Assembly (NCBI RefSeq): GCF_019097595.1
Contig: NC_080716.1
Location: forward strand, 7,924,140-7,988,139
Length of the DNA: 64,000 nucleotides
Reading direction: 5' to 3'
Origin: Hemibagrus wyckioides
Lineage: Eukaryota; Chordata; Actinopteri; Siluriformes; Bagridae
Shown: in pieces, positions 12,376-23,088 of the stretch
How positions within the stretch are numbered: the first letter of the stretch is position 1
Layout: every line of letters starts with the position of its first letter
Position numbers and translations under genes: made by a program
Notes under the pieces: generated by a model
Databases searched by the model: none
What the model saw: only the letters and a program-made list of their open reading frames with translations
Told to the model about the DNA's origin: nothing

Positions 12376-15300
12376 ACCCAATGTATCAACAACCAAGGGT
12401 GTTTAAAAATGTATCACACCTGGTTATATTTTTCTTAGAAATCTCCAGGTAATGTTTAAACAACAAGCATTCCAATCAAAATAACATGCAATGATATGCC
12501 ATCCTTTTGCATTCACCTCCGAGGCTTTTAGGCTCCTGGAAGAACTTAACTCATATCTATAGTAGAATTCATGGGTTTTTAGTCTCTCAGCAGTTTGTGT
12601 ACCAAACAAACAGATCTGTGGGTGATGCCCTTTCACTTTGCCCTCCAGCAACTGTTGTTTACTGATTACAGTTCAGCATTTAACACAGTCCCTGAACTGT
12701 AATCTCAGGGTGATGAAGTGGCCCAACTCCATCTGCAGCTGGATGTTTTGTATGTTTTGACAGCAAGAACACAGGTGGTGAAATTTGGGAATAAAACTTC
12801 ATTAACACTTAGAGTATACTGAATAACAGAGCTCCACATGGCTGCTCTCTAAGTCATAGGTTGTATTCACAGCTCAGTTATGGCTAAACCAGGCATGATG
12901 GGAACTACATCATAAATTTAGTGAACAATACAGTACCATGTCATTGGTTATGTTGGTAAAAATTGCAACAACAACAGCAATATCCTATAGGCTGGATATC
13001 TCCGAAACAAAAGGAATGAACGTAGGGAAATCTTTGTATTAATGGGCCAATAGTGAAGAAATTTAAATTTCTGGAAATCTCCAGGAAACTTAACTTGACA
13101 CGAAATATTACTGAAATCATCAGAAAGACAAGGAGAATGGGGAAGTAGACAAGAGCTTCCACTACAGTGCTGTTGAGAGTATCCTAACAGCACTTTATGG
13201 CCCAAGAGAGATGAGCTTTACAAAGAGATGTGAAAAAAGGCACAAGGCTTGACAGGACTGGCTCTGTTCTACTAACAGTTGATTTCATTTAAATCCGTTG
13301 CAGCAGAAACATGTCTCACACTGTCATGAACGACCTGCCTTACTTTGTCTATAGATTATTAGTGGAAATGAAATCTGTATAGCAATGTATTATAGCAAAT
13401 AAGAGAATGTATAATATGTGCAATCAGTAGCAGCTTATTCCATCTTTTTGTTTAGACTTACAATTGATTTTTATTGCTATGGTTCTGTATTTCTTAGAGA
13501 TGCTTCTTGCTTCATTGGTTAGATTGAGTAACATTTTCTATGCACTCGAAGTACAAGGCAAATGAATCTATTCCTTCACTAAACTCATAATGCCCTTAAA
13601 CTCAAATGGTATCTCATTAATAAAGTGCTCACTTGAACATTTGAACATCCTCAGACAGACAATGATAAGTAATTTCAGTAATTATGTCCCCTTTCATGTA
13701 AAAGACAAAAACATGTCCATTTATACTCTTTTCACCAGGGAAACAATTCAATGGAGAATTCAAGATCAAGTCTTAGATTTAGATGACTCAGAGAACCAAG
13801 TGAGAATTTAACCAACTTAGCGGTAAATCTGAAGCGGTAAATCTAAAGCACCTACATGTGCTTCAGACACATGCTACTAAAAAGGTCGAGTCTCTCGGAG
13901 GCACATGTCATGCTCTTTGCCATTTTATCTCAACCTGTTCTTTCCTTCTAGGGCTTGAAGGGCATCCAAATATATACTGCCCATAAAAATATGAGTCATT
14001 TGTGATTTTTCCAAACATAGTTCACAACTGAGTGATATTTATAGAGCAATAAGGCAGTGCTTTCAGCAATGAAATGGCTGTCTAGTCACCCTACTCTAAC
14101 TCAGTCAGGCTATTCTGCTCCAGAAATCCTTGCGACAAACTGTACTGTGATACTGTCATGACAGAAAATATCTGAGGTGGGCCTGGATAAACTGACTCAC
14201 ACATAGAGTGCTAACACTCAGATGACTTGTTGGACTTCCACGGAGGATGATAATAAAAATGCATGTGCTTTGAAGGCATAAACAGAAAGATTGGTATCGC
14301 ACATAAAACTTAATTAGGCTCATGTGCGCTTCTTGAAATATTGTGTAAAAAAAAAAAACCAGGAGATACCATCTGTCACAAACAACCATCCCACAGTCAT
14401 TGTAGTTGCATTTCTCCCATTATGAAATTTAAGTAAAGATTAAGTGTATTGACCAGGATTTGCCTGATTTTACATTACATTGCTGTCACATGATTGGATG
14501 ATTTAACAATTGAAGAGATGTTCCTATTAAAATGATGAGTATATACATTTACACAGCAAGCTCCAGATATTTGTCTTCACTCAGGAATTTTTATGGATTA
14601 TGAAATAAAAATAAAAATATTTAAGGAGGAGCCTAATCTATCCACAAAAACTAAACAAAAACAGGTTCTGGTGTGTGTGTGTGTGTGTTCACATTCTCAC
14701 ATAATAAGTGTGAGACTGGAGTCATTTCAGCACTTCAGTCCACTAGAGGTAGTATGAATCACCTGGAAACCTTAATGAAGTTTATGGCTACAAGCTTGCA
14801 TTGCGTGTTAGTGTGTTGTTATATAGCGCTCCTGTGTGCTTGTGTGTTCTGAAGTTAGCTCTGTTGCTCACTTACCTCTCAGTCCCTCACCACCACCAAG
14901 TGAGCAGGGTTCCATTATACACAACCTTGCCTCTGAATGAGTGCCATGCTGCAGAATTCATGCTCACGCAGGCAGTGTTTAAGCTCCCAGAAGGCAAACA
15001 CATGCACCTGCTTTCAGTACACTGCCCCAGTATTTGTCATCTTAAAGATGCAGTGTTAGGTGTCAGATGCTCCCTGCCCTGACTGTGCAGTGATGCCGTT
15101 GCTGACATGGTGCATCTGGCTGGTAGATTTAGATTCTGATTCAGAGTTGAATTGGTTCCAACTGATACATGACAGATTATGAGCAAAGCTTCATGCCTGA
15201 TTTTTACCAGTGCATCATGACGCTAATGCTTACATCTGACCACAAGCATATGGCTTGTGTTAGACAATTTGTTAGACATGCTATTTGCATTGAAACTATC

Positions 15301-18300
15301 ACTTTGCAATCTGAAGCTTTCAATCCCTCTGTGAATGAACTGATCAAAACCTTTGAAAATCATCCACTTAATCAAATCTCTGAACACTGGTGTTCTTGAG
15401 GTGGAATTGGTCCCTGTTGCTAGTGATGGCCAGAGGCATAAATGACTAGGTCCTATTTGCATCCACCAAGGAAAACGCCATCCAGTTCCTCTTTACATAC
15501 ATCACAGCACTTAGTCTCACTGTGACTCAGCATGCAACTAGAATGCTCGTCACCCTGCCACCCCAATATGTGGCAGATTATATCGCACTTGCCAATCAAT
15601 TTCAAACAGCTCTCTGCATATGGTACTGACTCCGGCTGAAGATGCTATTGTTATCTATAGGTTCAACAAAAATCTTCTTGGCTTGTTGGAATTAGCCTAG
15701 GGCTAAATCCCAAATGCATTTAGTGAGATGTGTTTTCATCTCAACCAGTGGGTTAGAAACTTTAACTCCCTGCAGAAGTGAGGCTTTTTTAACAAAAGTG
15801 ACAGAGCTACAGAGAGATCACTCACTTGGTGGGGCAGTGTGGTGATGTAGTAGCACGGGAGGCATGTGGAGCCCCAGTATGAGAGTAGAACACATCAAAC
15901 TGTTAAAACTGAGAGACGGTTTAAGACATTGCTACCACAACCTTCCTCCCCCAGTAGATTATTTATTCCAAATGGCAGAGGTAGTCTGCACCATAGACCT
16001 GGCTACTATACCTGTAGGTTTGGCTCCTTGGATACGATTGACCCCTTATTAAGCCTTGGTATGTCTTCATGTGGAACTGTTTCACAAATGTTGTGCATGC
16101 CATCATCTGGATCCAAGGTATTGCCTGGTTTTAGAGTGCTAACCTTCCTAGAGACAACAGAAAGTCTATTTCTCTTGGTGGCTGGATGACTGCAAATCAG
16201 CTTTACAGTTAAACCTGATTATATTAAACCCTGAAAGTTATAGTAATAGTCACTTACCACTGGTAACAAACCAGCTGACCTTGCAATGTTCCATAAACCT
16301 GCTGAACATTTCATCTATTGCTCAGGACATCCTCTATGGTACAGTGAGGGAAAAAATTATTTGATCCCCTGCTGATTTTGTACGTTTGCCCACTGACAGA
16401 AATGATCAGTCTGTAATTTTAATGGTAGGTTTATCTGAACAGTGAGAGGCAGAATAACAACAAAAACATCCAGAAAAACACATTTCAAAAAAGTTCTACA
16501 TTGATTTGCTTTTTATTGAGTGAAATAAGTATTTGACCCCTTTGCAAAACATGACTTAGCACTTGGTGGCAAACCCTTGTTGGCAATCACAGACGTCAGA
16601 CATTTCTTGTAGTTGGCCACCAGGTTTGCACACATCTCATATCTCAAGGAATTTGGGCCCACTCCTCCTTGCAGATCCTCACCAAGTCATTAAGGTTTTG
16701 TGGCTGACCCTTCAGCCCCGTCCACAGATTTTCTATGGGATTAAGGTCTGGAGACTGGCTAGGCCACTACAGGACCTTAATGTGCTTCTTTTTGAACCAC
16801 TCCTTTGTTGCCTTGGCCGTGTGTTTTGGGTCATTGTCAGGCTGGAATATCCATCCACTACCCATTTTCAATGCCCTGGCTGAGGGAAGGAGGTTCTCAC
16901 TCAAGATTTGACGGTACATGGCTCTGTCCATCGTCCCTTTGATGCGGTGCGGTTGTCCTGTTCCCTTTGCAGAAAAACACCCCCAAAGCATAATGTTTCC
17001 ACCTCCATGTTTGACGGTGGGGATGGTCTTCTTGGAGTCATAGGCAGCATTCCTCCTCCTCCAAACACGGCGAGTTGAGTTGATGCCAAAGAGCTGGATT
17101 TTGGTCTCATTTGACCACAACACTTTCACCCAGTTCTCCTCTGAATCATTCAGATGTTCACTGGCAAACTTCAGATGAGCCTGTACATGTGCTTTCTTTA
17201 GCAGGGGGACCTCGCGGGCGCTACTGGATTTCAGTCTTTCACGGCGTAGTGTGTTACCAATTGTTTTCTTGGTGACTATGGTCCCAGCTGCCTTGAGATC
17301 ATTGACAAAATCCTCCAGTGTAATTCTGGGCTGATTCCTCGACGTTCTCATGATCATTGAAACTCCATGAGGTGAGATCTTGCATGGAGCCCCAGACCGA
17401 GGAAGATTGACGGTCCTTTTGTGTTTCTTCCATTTGGGAATAATCGCACCAACTGTTGTCACCTTCTCACCAAGCTGCTTGGCGATAGTCTTGTAGCTCA
17501 TTCCAGCCTTGTGTAGGTCTACAATCTTGTCCCTGACATCCATGGACAGCTCTTTGGTCTTGGCCATGATGGAGAGTTTGGAATCTGACTGATTGCTTCC
17601 TTCTGTGGACAGGGTGTCTTACATACAGTTAACGAGCTGAGATTATGAGCACTCCCCGAGAGTGCTCCTACTGTAATCTCAGCTCCTTACCTGTATAAAA
17701 GACACCTGGGAGCCAGAAATCGTTCTGACTGATAGGGGATCAAATACTTATTTCACTCATTAAAATGCAAATCAATGTAGAACTTTTCTGAAATGTGTTT
17801 TTCTGGATTTTTTTGTTGTTATTCTGCCTCTCACTGTTCAAATACACCTACCATTAAAATTACAGACTGATCATTTTTTTGTCAGTGGGCAAGCGTACAA
17901 AATCAGCAGGGGATCAAATAATTTTTTCCCTCACTGTACTATTTGCCGGGCAGCAATTCAATGATCAGATTGGTTTTAAAAGCACATTTCAAGAATTTTG
18001 CAGGAGTAGCTAGCTCTTGGTGTGTTAATGAACATAATGAGCTACAATACTTAAGCTGTGACTAATTATATCCTATTTAAAATTATGAAGAGGTTTGGAT
18101 GTGAAAAAGAAAAACATAAGTGTGGAAGACTGGTTAGTGAGCATAGTAAACACCATGGATGGTTTCAGACTGTGGGGGAGACTGTTATTCAGCCGTTATT
18201 CATTCAATAAATCATGTTTTTCACTAAAACTGCTGAAAGGACTGTCTCTTCGAGATGAGCGAAATCACAATGGAAATGACTCTACAGCATTTCTTGGTAT

Positions 18301-19935
18301 TGTGTTTTACAGTTCACTTATCTTCACATGCACAGCAAAATACGAGCACAGCAGAACAATTGTAACTGTAGGTGGGAGGCATTGTACAGGTCAGCACCAG
18401 GAAAATTCCTCTGCATATTGTTTCAAAAATATAAACTATGTGTATAGCCCAGAACAGCACATAATACTTTTATACTTTTAAAAATCATCATTTTGAAATG
18501 GTTACTGCCTGATCTTTTTTTTTACTTTAAATATAAAAATCCAAATATAGAGAAAACCTGAAGTTATCATACTCCAGCTACCCCTAAGCTTATCAGTGTC
18601 ATTAATTTGGGTTTTCTTATGGTCTGACAAATCCTATTTATGAATTTTAAGCTACTGCTTCCTGAAAACACCCTGCTGTTAAGCTGTGACTAAGACGTGA
18701 CTCACTTATCCGGATATCTACACAAAGGCAGGTGAATCACAAGCCCCCAAACACATAACACCCTTCACACACTAATTTATAGCTGCTAAGGATTGTGTTC
18801 TGATCTGCAAGTACTACTATATCTTATTTTATACAGCAGTTAGTTCTGGTCCGCTAATTTGATTGATTGAGCAGCGTTCCATGAGTACATGAGTGTATTT
18901 AAGTGCACTGAGGTGTTTCACTCTGTGTATCACTACATTCGTGTGTGTTCAACATGCAAAAATTCCTAGTTCAAGACAGTTATTACAGTAGAGCTCATCA
19001 GCAGACATGGCAACTGGTAATTTTCTGGATTTGATCATTTGTTTACCTAAAATATGAAATGCTCATCAGTAAACACCTTTAACGGGAATGTACAAATTAA
19101 TGTGAGCTAGATAGCCAGCTAGATAACATGCTATGGAGTGAATTAGGCTTCTTGGAGACCTGTTTCTGCTAGTGGAGCAAAAATAAACAGAATATTTGCC
19201 AATATTATGTTACATATTCTATGCAAATTTCTTGTTTATGATATCTTACTCACACTTGTGTGGTTATGTTGAATATTGGTACGACTTCGATCGTGGCTAT
19301 AGCAGAGTCAGATAACAGCTGTATCGATATTCACTCTTGAACTACACCCTTGCTTCAGTGAATAAGTATTTCAAATTCACACAGGTTGACTTGGTCATCA
19401 TATTTCATGCTCACTATACCAATTCTGTCCTGAAAGCAATTATTGTTTTGCAATTTGATGTCATTTGCCTAAGAGTGTTGGTGCAGTGGTAGCAGAGGGC
19501 ACAAATAGTGCCTTAAGTACTCTATTTGCCTTAATTACTCAACATAATAGTCCTGTATTTCAATAGGTTTCTGGGGGAAAAGGTCATTTCTGTATAAAAA
19601 CATGGATTTTCTTCCCACATTAATTCAATTCAACAGACTGACCTTTTTTTCCCCCTCATAGCTTACTGTTTTCATTTACTTGCCAAGACCAGGGTGCATG
19701 CATACCTGCTGAAGAAAAGCAACAAATTTGCACATGAAGTCGCCGAAGATCCACCCAGGCAGTGGGTAAAGGGTAGCTGTGAATGGTACACAACACACCA
19801 GGAAGATGATATCTGTGGCAGCCAGGTTAGCTACAGAAGAAAGCAAAGCTTCATGACAGCATAAAGGTTAAAGGCAGCACATGGAGCAAAATGTGAAAAA
19901 GTAAACCTTATATATGCTTTTGATTCCAGTGAACA

Positions 19936-19985
<50 letters not shown>

Positions 19986-20844
19986 GAGAGAGAGAGTGTG
20001 TGTGTGTGTGTGTGTGTGTTGAACTTAATCTTCTTAAATATAGCAATAAATCAATTGCTGGAAAATCTTAGACATACAACATGCAATTCTTCAATGTTCC
20101 CCCTTGAAAAACTTCATAAAATACATTCTTATAATTCTATTAACATTTCTGTGACTCATTTTGCCTATTAACTGAATAAATCTACAGTATGTTGGTTCTC
20201 TGTATAGTGAGCACATTTTTGCTTCTAGTCTAATAGCTCTGCCGCTACTATAATAGTGCACACCCTATTGACGTCATGCCTTCATTACAAATTTTATCAA
20301 GTGGAAAATGATTAAAAGTAAATTAAATTGCCATAGTGGCAGGAAAGGGCAGAGTTTAATTTAGTTTTAAATGAGGTTTCAGTTTAATACATTGAGTGAA
20401 CACCACAGCTAACCTTGAAAAACTACACAACTAAAGAATATTTCCATTATCATAGCCTGGGTTAATGAAGAAAAAAAAAGGTCTTCACAAAACTGGTTAG
20501 TCCATTATTTTTTACAATCGTTTACAAACTGTCAGGTGTGTTAATCCATTGTGCAAATCACATTCAGAATCATTTGAGCCTATTTTTTCTAACACTGTGA
20601 AGAACGTAAACTCACCAATGTAGAAGTTGGTAGCAGTCCTCATCTGCCTGTGTTTGGAGATTACATAGATGACCAGGGAGTTCCCTACGAGTCCCACCAG
20701 CATGATGAGTGAAAAAAAGAGTGGCACCAGCCAGGCATCTGTCAGGAAAGGATGCTCACCTTCTTCCACCTCCTCCAAGGACAAGTTTCTTGCAGAATCA
20801 TTCAGCAGCATCTCTGAAGAGTTCCACATCTCACTGGAGAACAT
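8119..20844 (-). CDS. kiss1r: kisspeptin receptor (GPR54 family), complete five-exon gene
   Basis: Class A GPCR for kisspeptin peptides at the plasma membrane; in vertebrates it signals through Gq and controls GnRH neurons. Coding exons, minus strand: 20844-20616, 19830-19706, 11110-10975, 8972-8734, 8493-8119 (1104 nt, 367 aa). All introns are GT-AG and keep phase, and exon breaks match the five-exon plan of the family. Start ATG is in a GCCACC-ATG context. Visible features: sequons at N8, N15 and N20; TM1 about 39-62; TM3 C110 paired with C190 in loop 2; DRC (134-136) at the end of TM3; CWGP (272-275) in TM6; NPIVY (313-317) in TM7. C-terminal tail is about 45 residues. The sequence looks more like the fish Kissr2 (kiss1rb-type) lineage than mammalian KISS1R, but the paralogue is not settled. 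Introns 2 and 3 carry Tc1 elements. Confidence 0.95.
8734..8972 (-). CDS. kiss1r: kisspeptin receptor exon 4
   Basis: Starts after acceptor CTGATCTAG. Encodes the end of TM4, extracellular loop 2 with conserved C190 ([11 protein letters not shown]), TM5, and the start of intracellular loop 3 ([12 protein letters not shown]). Ends CAG|GTAGGA. Confidence 0.94.
9048..10294 (+). mobile_element. Tc1/mariner element, copy A (near-intact) in receptor intron 3
   Basis: 1247 bp bounded by inverted repeats of about 28 bp (CACTATATTGCCAAAAGTAT at the left, its complement at the right) and flanked by the TA target duplication (9046-9047 and 10295-10296). Contains one transposase gene. Differs from copy B at 21523-22769 at only about ten positions seen by eye, so both moved recently. 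Orientation is opposite to the receptor gene. Confidence 0.95.
9181..10212 (+). pseudogene. Tc1 transposase (DD34E), one internal stop
   Basis: Cut-and-paste transposase of the Tc1 type. Reads [13 protein letters not shown], a paired helix-turn-helix DNA-binding half including the GRPRKL AT-hook-like motif at about residue 59, then the DDE catalytic half: first Asp in LWSDES, second in FQHDC, Glu in DLNPIEHLW. The full-length frame is about 343 codons and is interrupted only by TGA at 9409-9411 (codon 77), between the DNA-binding and catalytic halves. Copy B has CAA at this codon. Ends KGGPTSY, as expected for the family. Not functional as read unless the stop is bypassed; the catalytic half alone is open from 9490. 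Confidence 0.93.
10975..11110 (-). CDS. kiss1r: kisspeptin receptor exon 3
   Basis: Starts VTVQATC after acceptor CTATTTCCAG. Encodes the rest of TM3, the DRC motif, intracellular loop 2 ([13 protein letters not shown]) and the start of TM4. Donor is G|GTATGT. Confidence 0.94.
11815..11935 (+). repeat. intron-2 repeated segment, copy 1
   Basis: Similar by eye to 18235-18355: both read 'GAGATGA', then 'CACAATG', a 'GTGTTTTACAGT-CACTTA-CTTCA' core and 'GCACAG'. Class unknown. Confidence 0.6.
12304..12373. repeat. (AT)n microsatellite
   Basis: About 70 bp of pure AT alternation. Confidence 0.95.
14300..16335. other. intronic stretch, nothing recognised
   Basis: Within receptor intron 2. Contains a short (GT)n at about 14672-14688. 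The sequence at 15080-15700 is more complex and could be an old mobile-element body, but I could not match it to a family on either strand. Confidence 0.35.
16342..17936 (-). mobile_element. Tc1-like element with long inverted repeats, copy C in receptor intron 2
   Basis: 1595 bp flanked by TA (16340-16341 and 17937-17938). Terminal inverted repeats of about 210 bp (16342-16556 and about 17724-17936) start CAGTGAGGGAAAAAATTATT and carry an internal direct-repeat-like block 'AAGTATTTGACCCC', the IR/DR arrangement seen in several fish Tc1 families. The transposase reads on the minus strand, the same direction as the host gene. Confidence 0.92.
16560..17567 (-). pseudogene. Tc1-like transposase of copy C, inactivated
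   Basis: Starts [15 protein letters not shown] at 17567. Has the helix-turn-helix ([18 protein letters not shown]), a GAPCKI block in place of the usual GRP/GAP linker, and the catalytic half. First catalytic Asp is replaced by Asn (LWSNET where the family has LWSDET); the second is present in DNDPKHT; a TAG at 16767-16769 (after KKHIKVL) stops the frame just before [15 protein letters not shown], which holds the Glu. A further frame break lies near the C-terminus at about 16638-16648. Three independent lesions make it a dead copy. Confidence 0.92.
17939..19700. other. intronic stretch, includes repeated segment copy 2 (18235-18355)
   Basis: End of receptor intron 2. 18235-18355 matches 11815-11935. 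Nothing else recognised; the 18095-18481 open frame lacks a known domain and overlaps that repeated segment. Confidence 0.45.
19706..19830 (-). CDS. kiss1r: kisspeptin receptor exon 2
   Basis: Starts after acceptor TCTTCTGTAG. Encodes TM2 (NLAATD start, [10 protein letters not shown] core), the first extracellular loop with YPLPGW, and the TM3 cysteine (C110). Ends Gln-Gln before GTATGC. 125 nt, in phase with exons 1 and 3; too short to stand out as an open frame alone. Confidence 0.94.
19933..20019. repeat. (CT)n-(GA)n-(TG)n compound microsatellite in receptor intron 1
   Basis: CT tract at 19933-19979, a short GA tract, then TG repeats to 20019. It lies about 100 bp from the exon 2 acceptor, so length changes could affect the intron but not the coding sequence. 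Confidence 0.93.
20616..20844 (-). CDS. kiss1r: kisspeptin receptor exon 1
   Basis: Encodes the N-terminus with three N-glycosylation sequons, TM1 with the family G-N-S-L motif, and the first intracellular loop to residue 76 plus one base. Donor is G|GTGAGT. Confidence 0.94.
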
Positions 20845-21021
20845 GGTGGCTCCTAAAGTTTTTTATTTTGATAGGTTCTTCCCTTAGGGTATATGTCAAC
20901 AGTGTGTAAAATGGCTGATCTGAAAAATTGTAAACTTATCTGAACGGGATGCTCTTCTATTCTTTCTGAAAAAAAAGGAGCTTCCTGAGCTGCGTCCACT
21001 CTGAGGCAAGTTTGCATCTGA

Positions 21022-21046
21022 TTTATACTGAGCCTGAATACACGTG
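21022..21046 (-). promoter_or_regulatory. candidate kisspeptin receptor core promoter (TATAAA plus CACGTG E-box)
   Basis: The minus strand reads TATAAA at 21027-21022 and a palindromic CACGTG at 21041-21046, 178-202 bp upstream of the start codon. If used, the transcript would start near 20990-20997 with a 5' UTR of about 150 nt and no intron. Position and motif are seen; function is inferred. Confidence 0.45.
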
Positions 21047-21140
21047 GGCATCAGCAGGGCTGAAGAAAAGAGAGCTAGGGGTCTCCTAGCAACAGTTTGG
21101 GGATAGGCATTGCATATGTTGTGCCCAATTCAGAGAATGA

Positions 21141-21213
21141 GGTAGAGAGAGAGAAAGGGAAGGAGGGAGGGAGGGAGGAGATGGAGGAGAGAGAAAGAGA
21201 GAGAGAAAGGGGG
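21141..21213. repeat. GA-rich tract upstream of the receptor promoter
   Basis: Purine-rich GAGA/GGGA repeats on the plus strand, about 100 bp upstream of the candidate TATA box. GA tracts can bind GAGA-type factors; nothing more is shown. Confidence 0.8.
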
Positions 21214-21334
21214 TGCACTTTTATTACATACATGCATAACATGGAGATAAAAATCATCTCTCATTTATTTGGGGATTATAGCAGGATAAACAGATGAGGG
21301 TTTACTATGATCTGAAAATGAAGTTAGTTATATG

Positions 21335-21376
<42 letters not shown>
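21335..21376. repeat. (ATT)n microsatellite
   Basis: About 14 ATT units. Confidence 0.93.
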
Positions 21377-21522
21377 GTACTATTATTATAATTATTTAGC
21401 TATACCTACAAACAATGCTAATACAAAATAGAGACGGATGTCAAATTATTGGAAAAATTAATGCTTGTTGACAGACTCTTCTTGTTGGCAGTCTGAGCAC
21501 GTCTTGCACTGACATATATATA

Positions 21523-22769
21523 CACTATATTGCCAAAAGTATTCGCTCACCTGCCTTGACTCGCATATGAACTTAAGTGACATCCCATTCCTAATCCATA
21601 GGGTTCAATATGACGTCGGTCCACCCTTTGCAGCTATAACAGCTTCAACTCTTCTGGGAAGGCTGTCCACAAGGTTTAGGAGTGTGTTTATGGGAATTTT
21701 TGACCATTCTTCCAGAAGCGCATTTGTGAGGTCACACACTGATGTTGGACGAGAAGGCCTGGCTCTCAGTCTCCGCTCTAATTCATCCCAAAGGTGTTCT
21801 ATCGGGTTGAGGTCAGGACTCTGTGCAGGCCAGTCAAGTTCATCCACACCAGACTCTGTCATCCATGTCTTTATGGACCTTGCTTTGTGCACTGGTGCAC
21901 AGTCATGTTGGAACAGGAAGGGGCCAGCTCCAAACTGTTCCCACAAAGTTGGGAGCATGGAATTGTCCAAAATGTCTTGGTATGCTGAAGCATTCAGAGT
22001 TCCTTTCACTGGAACTAAGGGGCCAAGCCCAGCTCCTGAAAAACAACCCCACACCATAATCCCCCCTCCACCAAACTTTACACTTGGCACAATGCAGTCA
22101 GACAAGTACCGTTCTCCTGGCAACCGCCAAACCCAGACTCGTCCATCAGATTGCCAGATGGAGAAGCGCGATTCATCACTCCAGAGAACGCGTCTCCACT
22201 GCTCTAGAGTCCAGTGGCGGCGTACTTTACACCACTGCATCCGACGCTTTGCATTGCACTTGGTGATGTATGGCTTGGATGCAGCTGCTCGGCCATGGAA
22301 ACCCATTCCATGAAGCTCTCTGCGCACTGTTCTTGAGCTAATCTGAAGGCCACATGAAGTTTGGAGGTCTGTAGCGATTGACTCTGCAGAAAGTTGGCGA
22401 CCTCTTTGCACTATGCGCCTCAGCATCCGCTGACCCCGCTCCGTCAGTTTACGTGGCCTACCACTTCGTGGCTGAGTTGCTGTCGTTCCCAAACACTTCC
22501 ACGTTCTTATAATACAGCTGACAGTTGACTGTGGAATATTTAGGAGCGAGGAAATTTCACGACTGGATTTGTTGCACAGGTGGCATCCTATCAAGTTCCA
22601 CGCTGGAATTCACTGAGCTCCTGAGAGCGACCCATTCTTTCACAAATGTTTGTAAAAACAGTCTGCATGCCTACGTGCTTGATTTTATACACCTGTGGCC
22701 ATGGAAGTGATTGGAACACCTGATTCTGATTATTTGGATGGGTGAGCGAATACTTTTGGCAATATAGTG
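21523..22769 (-). mobile_element. Tc1/mariner element, copy B, upstream of the receptor gene
   Basis: 1247 bp with the same terminal inverted repeats as copy A and TA on each side (21521-21522, 22770-22771). Oriented on the minus strand, so A and B form a large inverted repeat around receptor exons 1-3. The near end is about 480 bp from the candidate TATA box. Confidence 0.95.
21605..22635 (-). pseudogene. Tc1 transposase of copy B, one-base frameshift
   Basis: Same protein family as copy A (DD34E with [20 protein letters not shown]). The natural start is the ATG at 22635-22633. Relative to copy A one base is missing between 22593 and 22594, which brings TGA TAG into frame within about 15 codons. 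Downstream of the shift a 329-codon frame stays open (22594-21605), including most of the DNA-binding half and the whole catalytic half. A full-length product is not made as read; an internally started product is possible but unproven. Confidence 0.93.
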
Positions 22770-22774
22770 TATAA

Positions 22775-23085
22775 CCTCAGTGTTTATAGACTGATGGCCT
22801 TTCCATAGACATAAAATGCACTTTAGTCACTTTAGTCACTGTTACCATTGAAACACTTGCTAAATGAATGCATTCATGACTGATTCTCCTGTTATCTGTC
22901 AATCTGTTTTCAAAGACACATTGATTTTTTCCCTCTTGCCATCAATGTCAGATTTTTTATATGCGCCAAGAGAAAGTTAAAATGTTTAATACTTAATGGT
23001 ACCATTCCATTCCATTATGCTACTCCACTCATTTCCCGTTAATTTGTAACCTGTTTGTAGCTATTCTGTGTGTCAGCGTCATGTA
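22775..23085. other. intergenic, nothing recognised
   Basis: AT-rich sequence between Tc1 copy B and the gypsy relic. Confidence 0.4.
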
Positions 23086-23088
23086 TCA

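Larger units (their letters stand above)
11111..19705 (-). other. kisspeptin receptor intron 2
   Basis: 8.6-kb GT-AG intron. Holds an AT microsatellite (12304-12373), a Tc1 element (16342-17936), and two pairs of similar segments (11320-11365 with 13733-13780; 11815-11935 with 18235-18355). 14400-16300 has no recognised content; several short open frames there lack domains. Confidence 0.85.

Noticed and set aside
14801..16189. Run of medium open frames in receptor intron 2
   Set aside because: No recognisable protein family on either strand; possibly an old mobile element, but I could not support a name.
16563..16883. 106-codon plus-strand frame
   Set aside because: Antisense of the inactivated transposase in Tc1 copy C.
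19831..20046. Arg/Glu-rich open frame
   Set aside because: Translation of a CT/GA/TG microsatellite. The same applies to 21075-21297 and 34413-34719.
8119..20844. Receptor gene as a frameshifted pseudogene split into pieces
   Set aside because: All five pieces are bounded by GT-AG splice sites with matching phase and assemble into a complete receptor.
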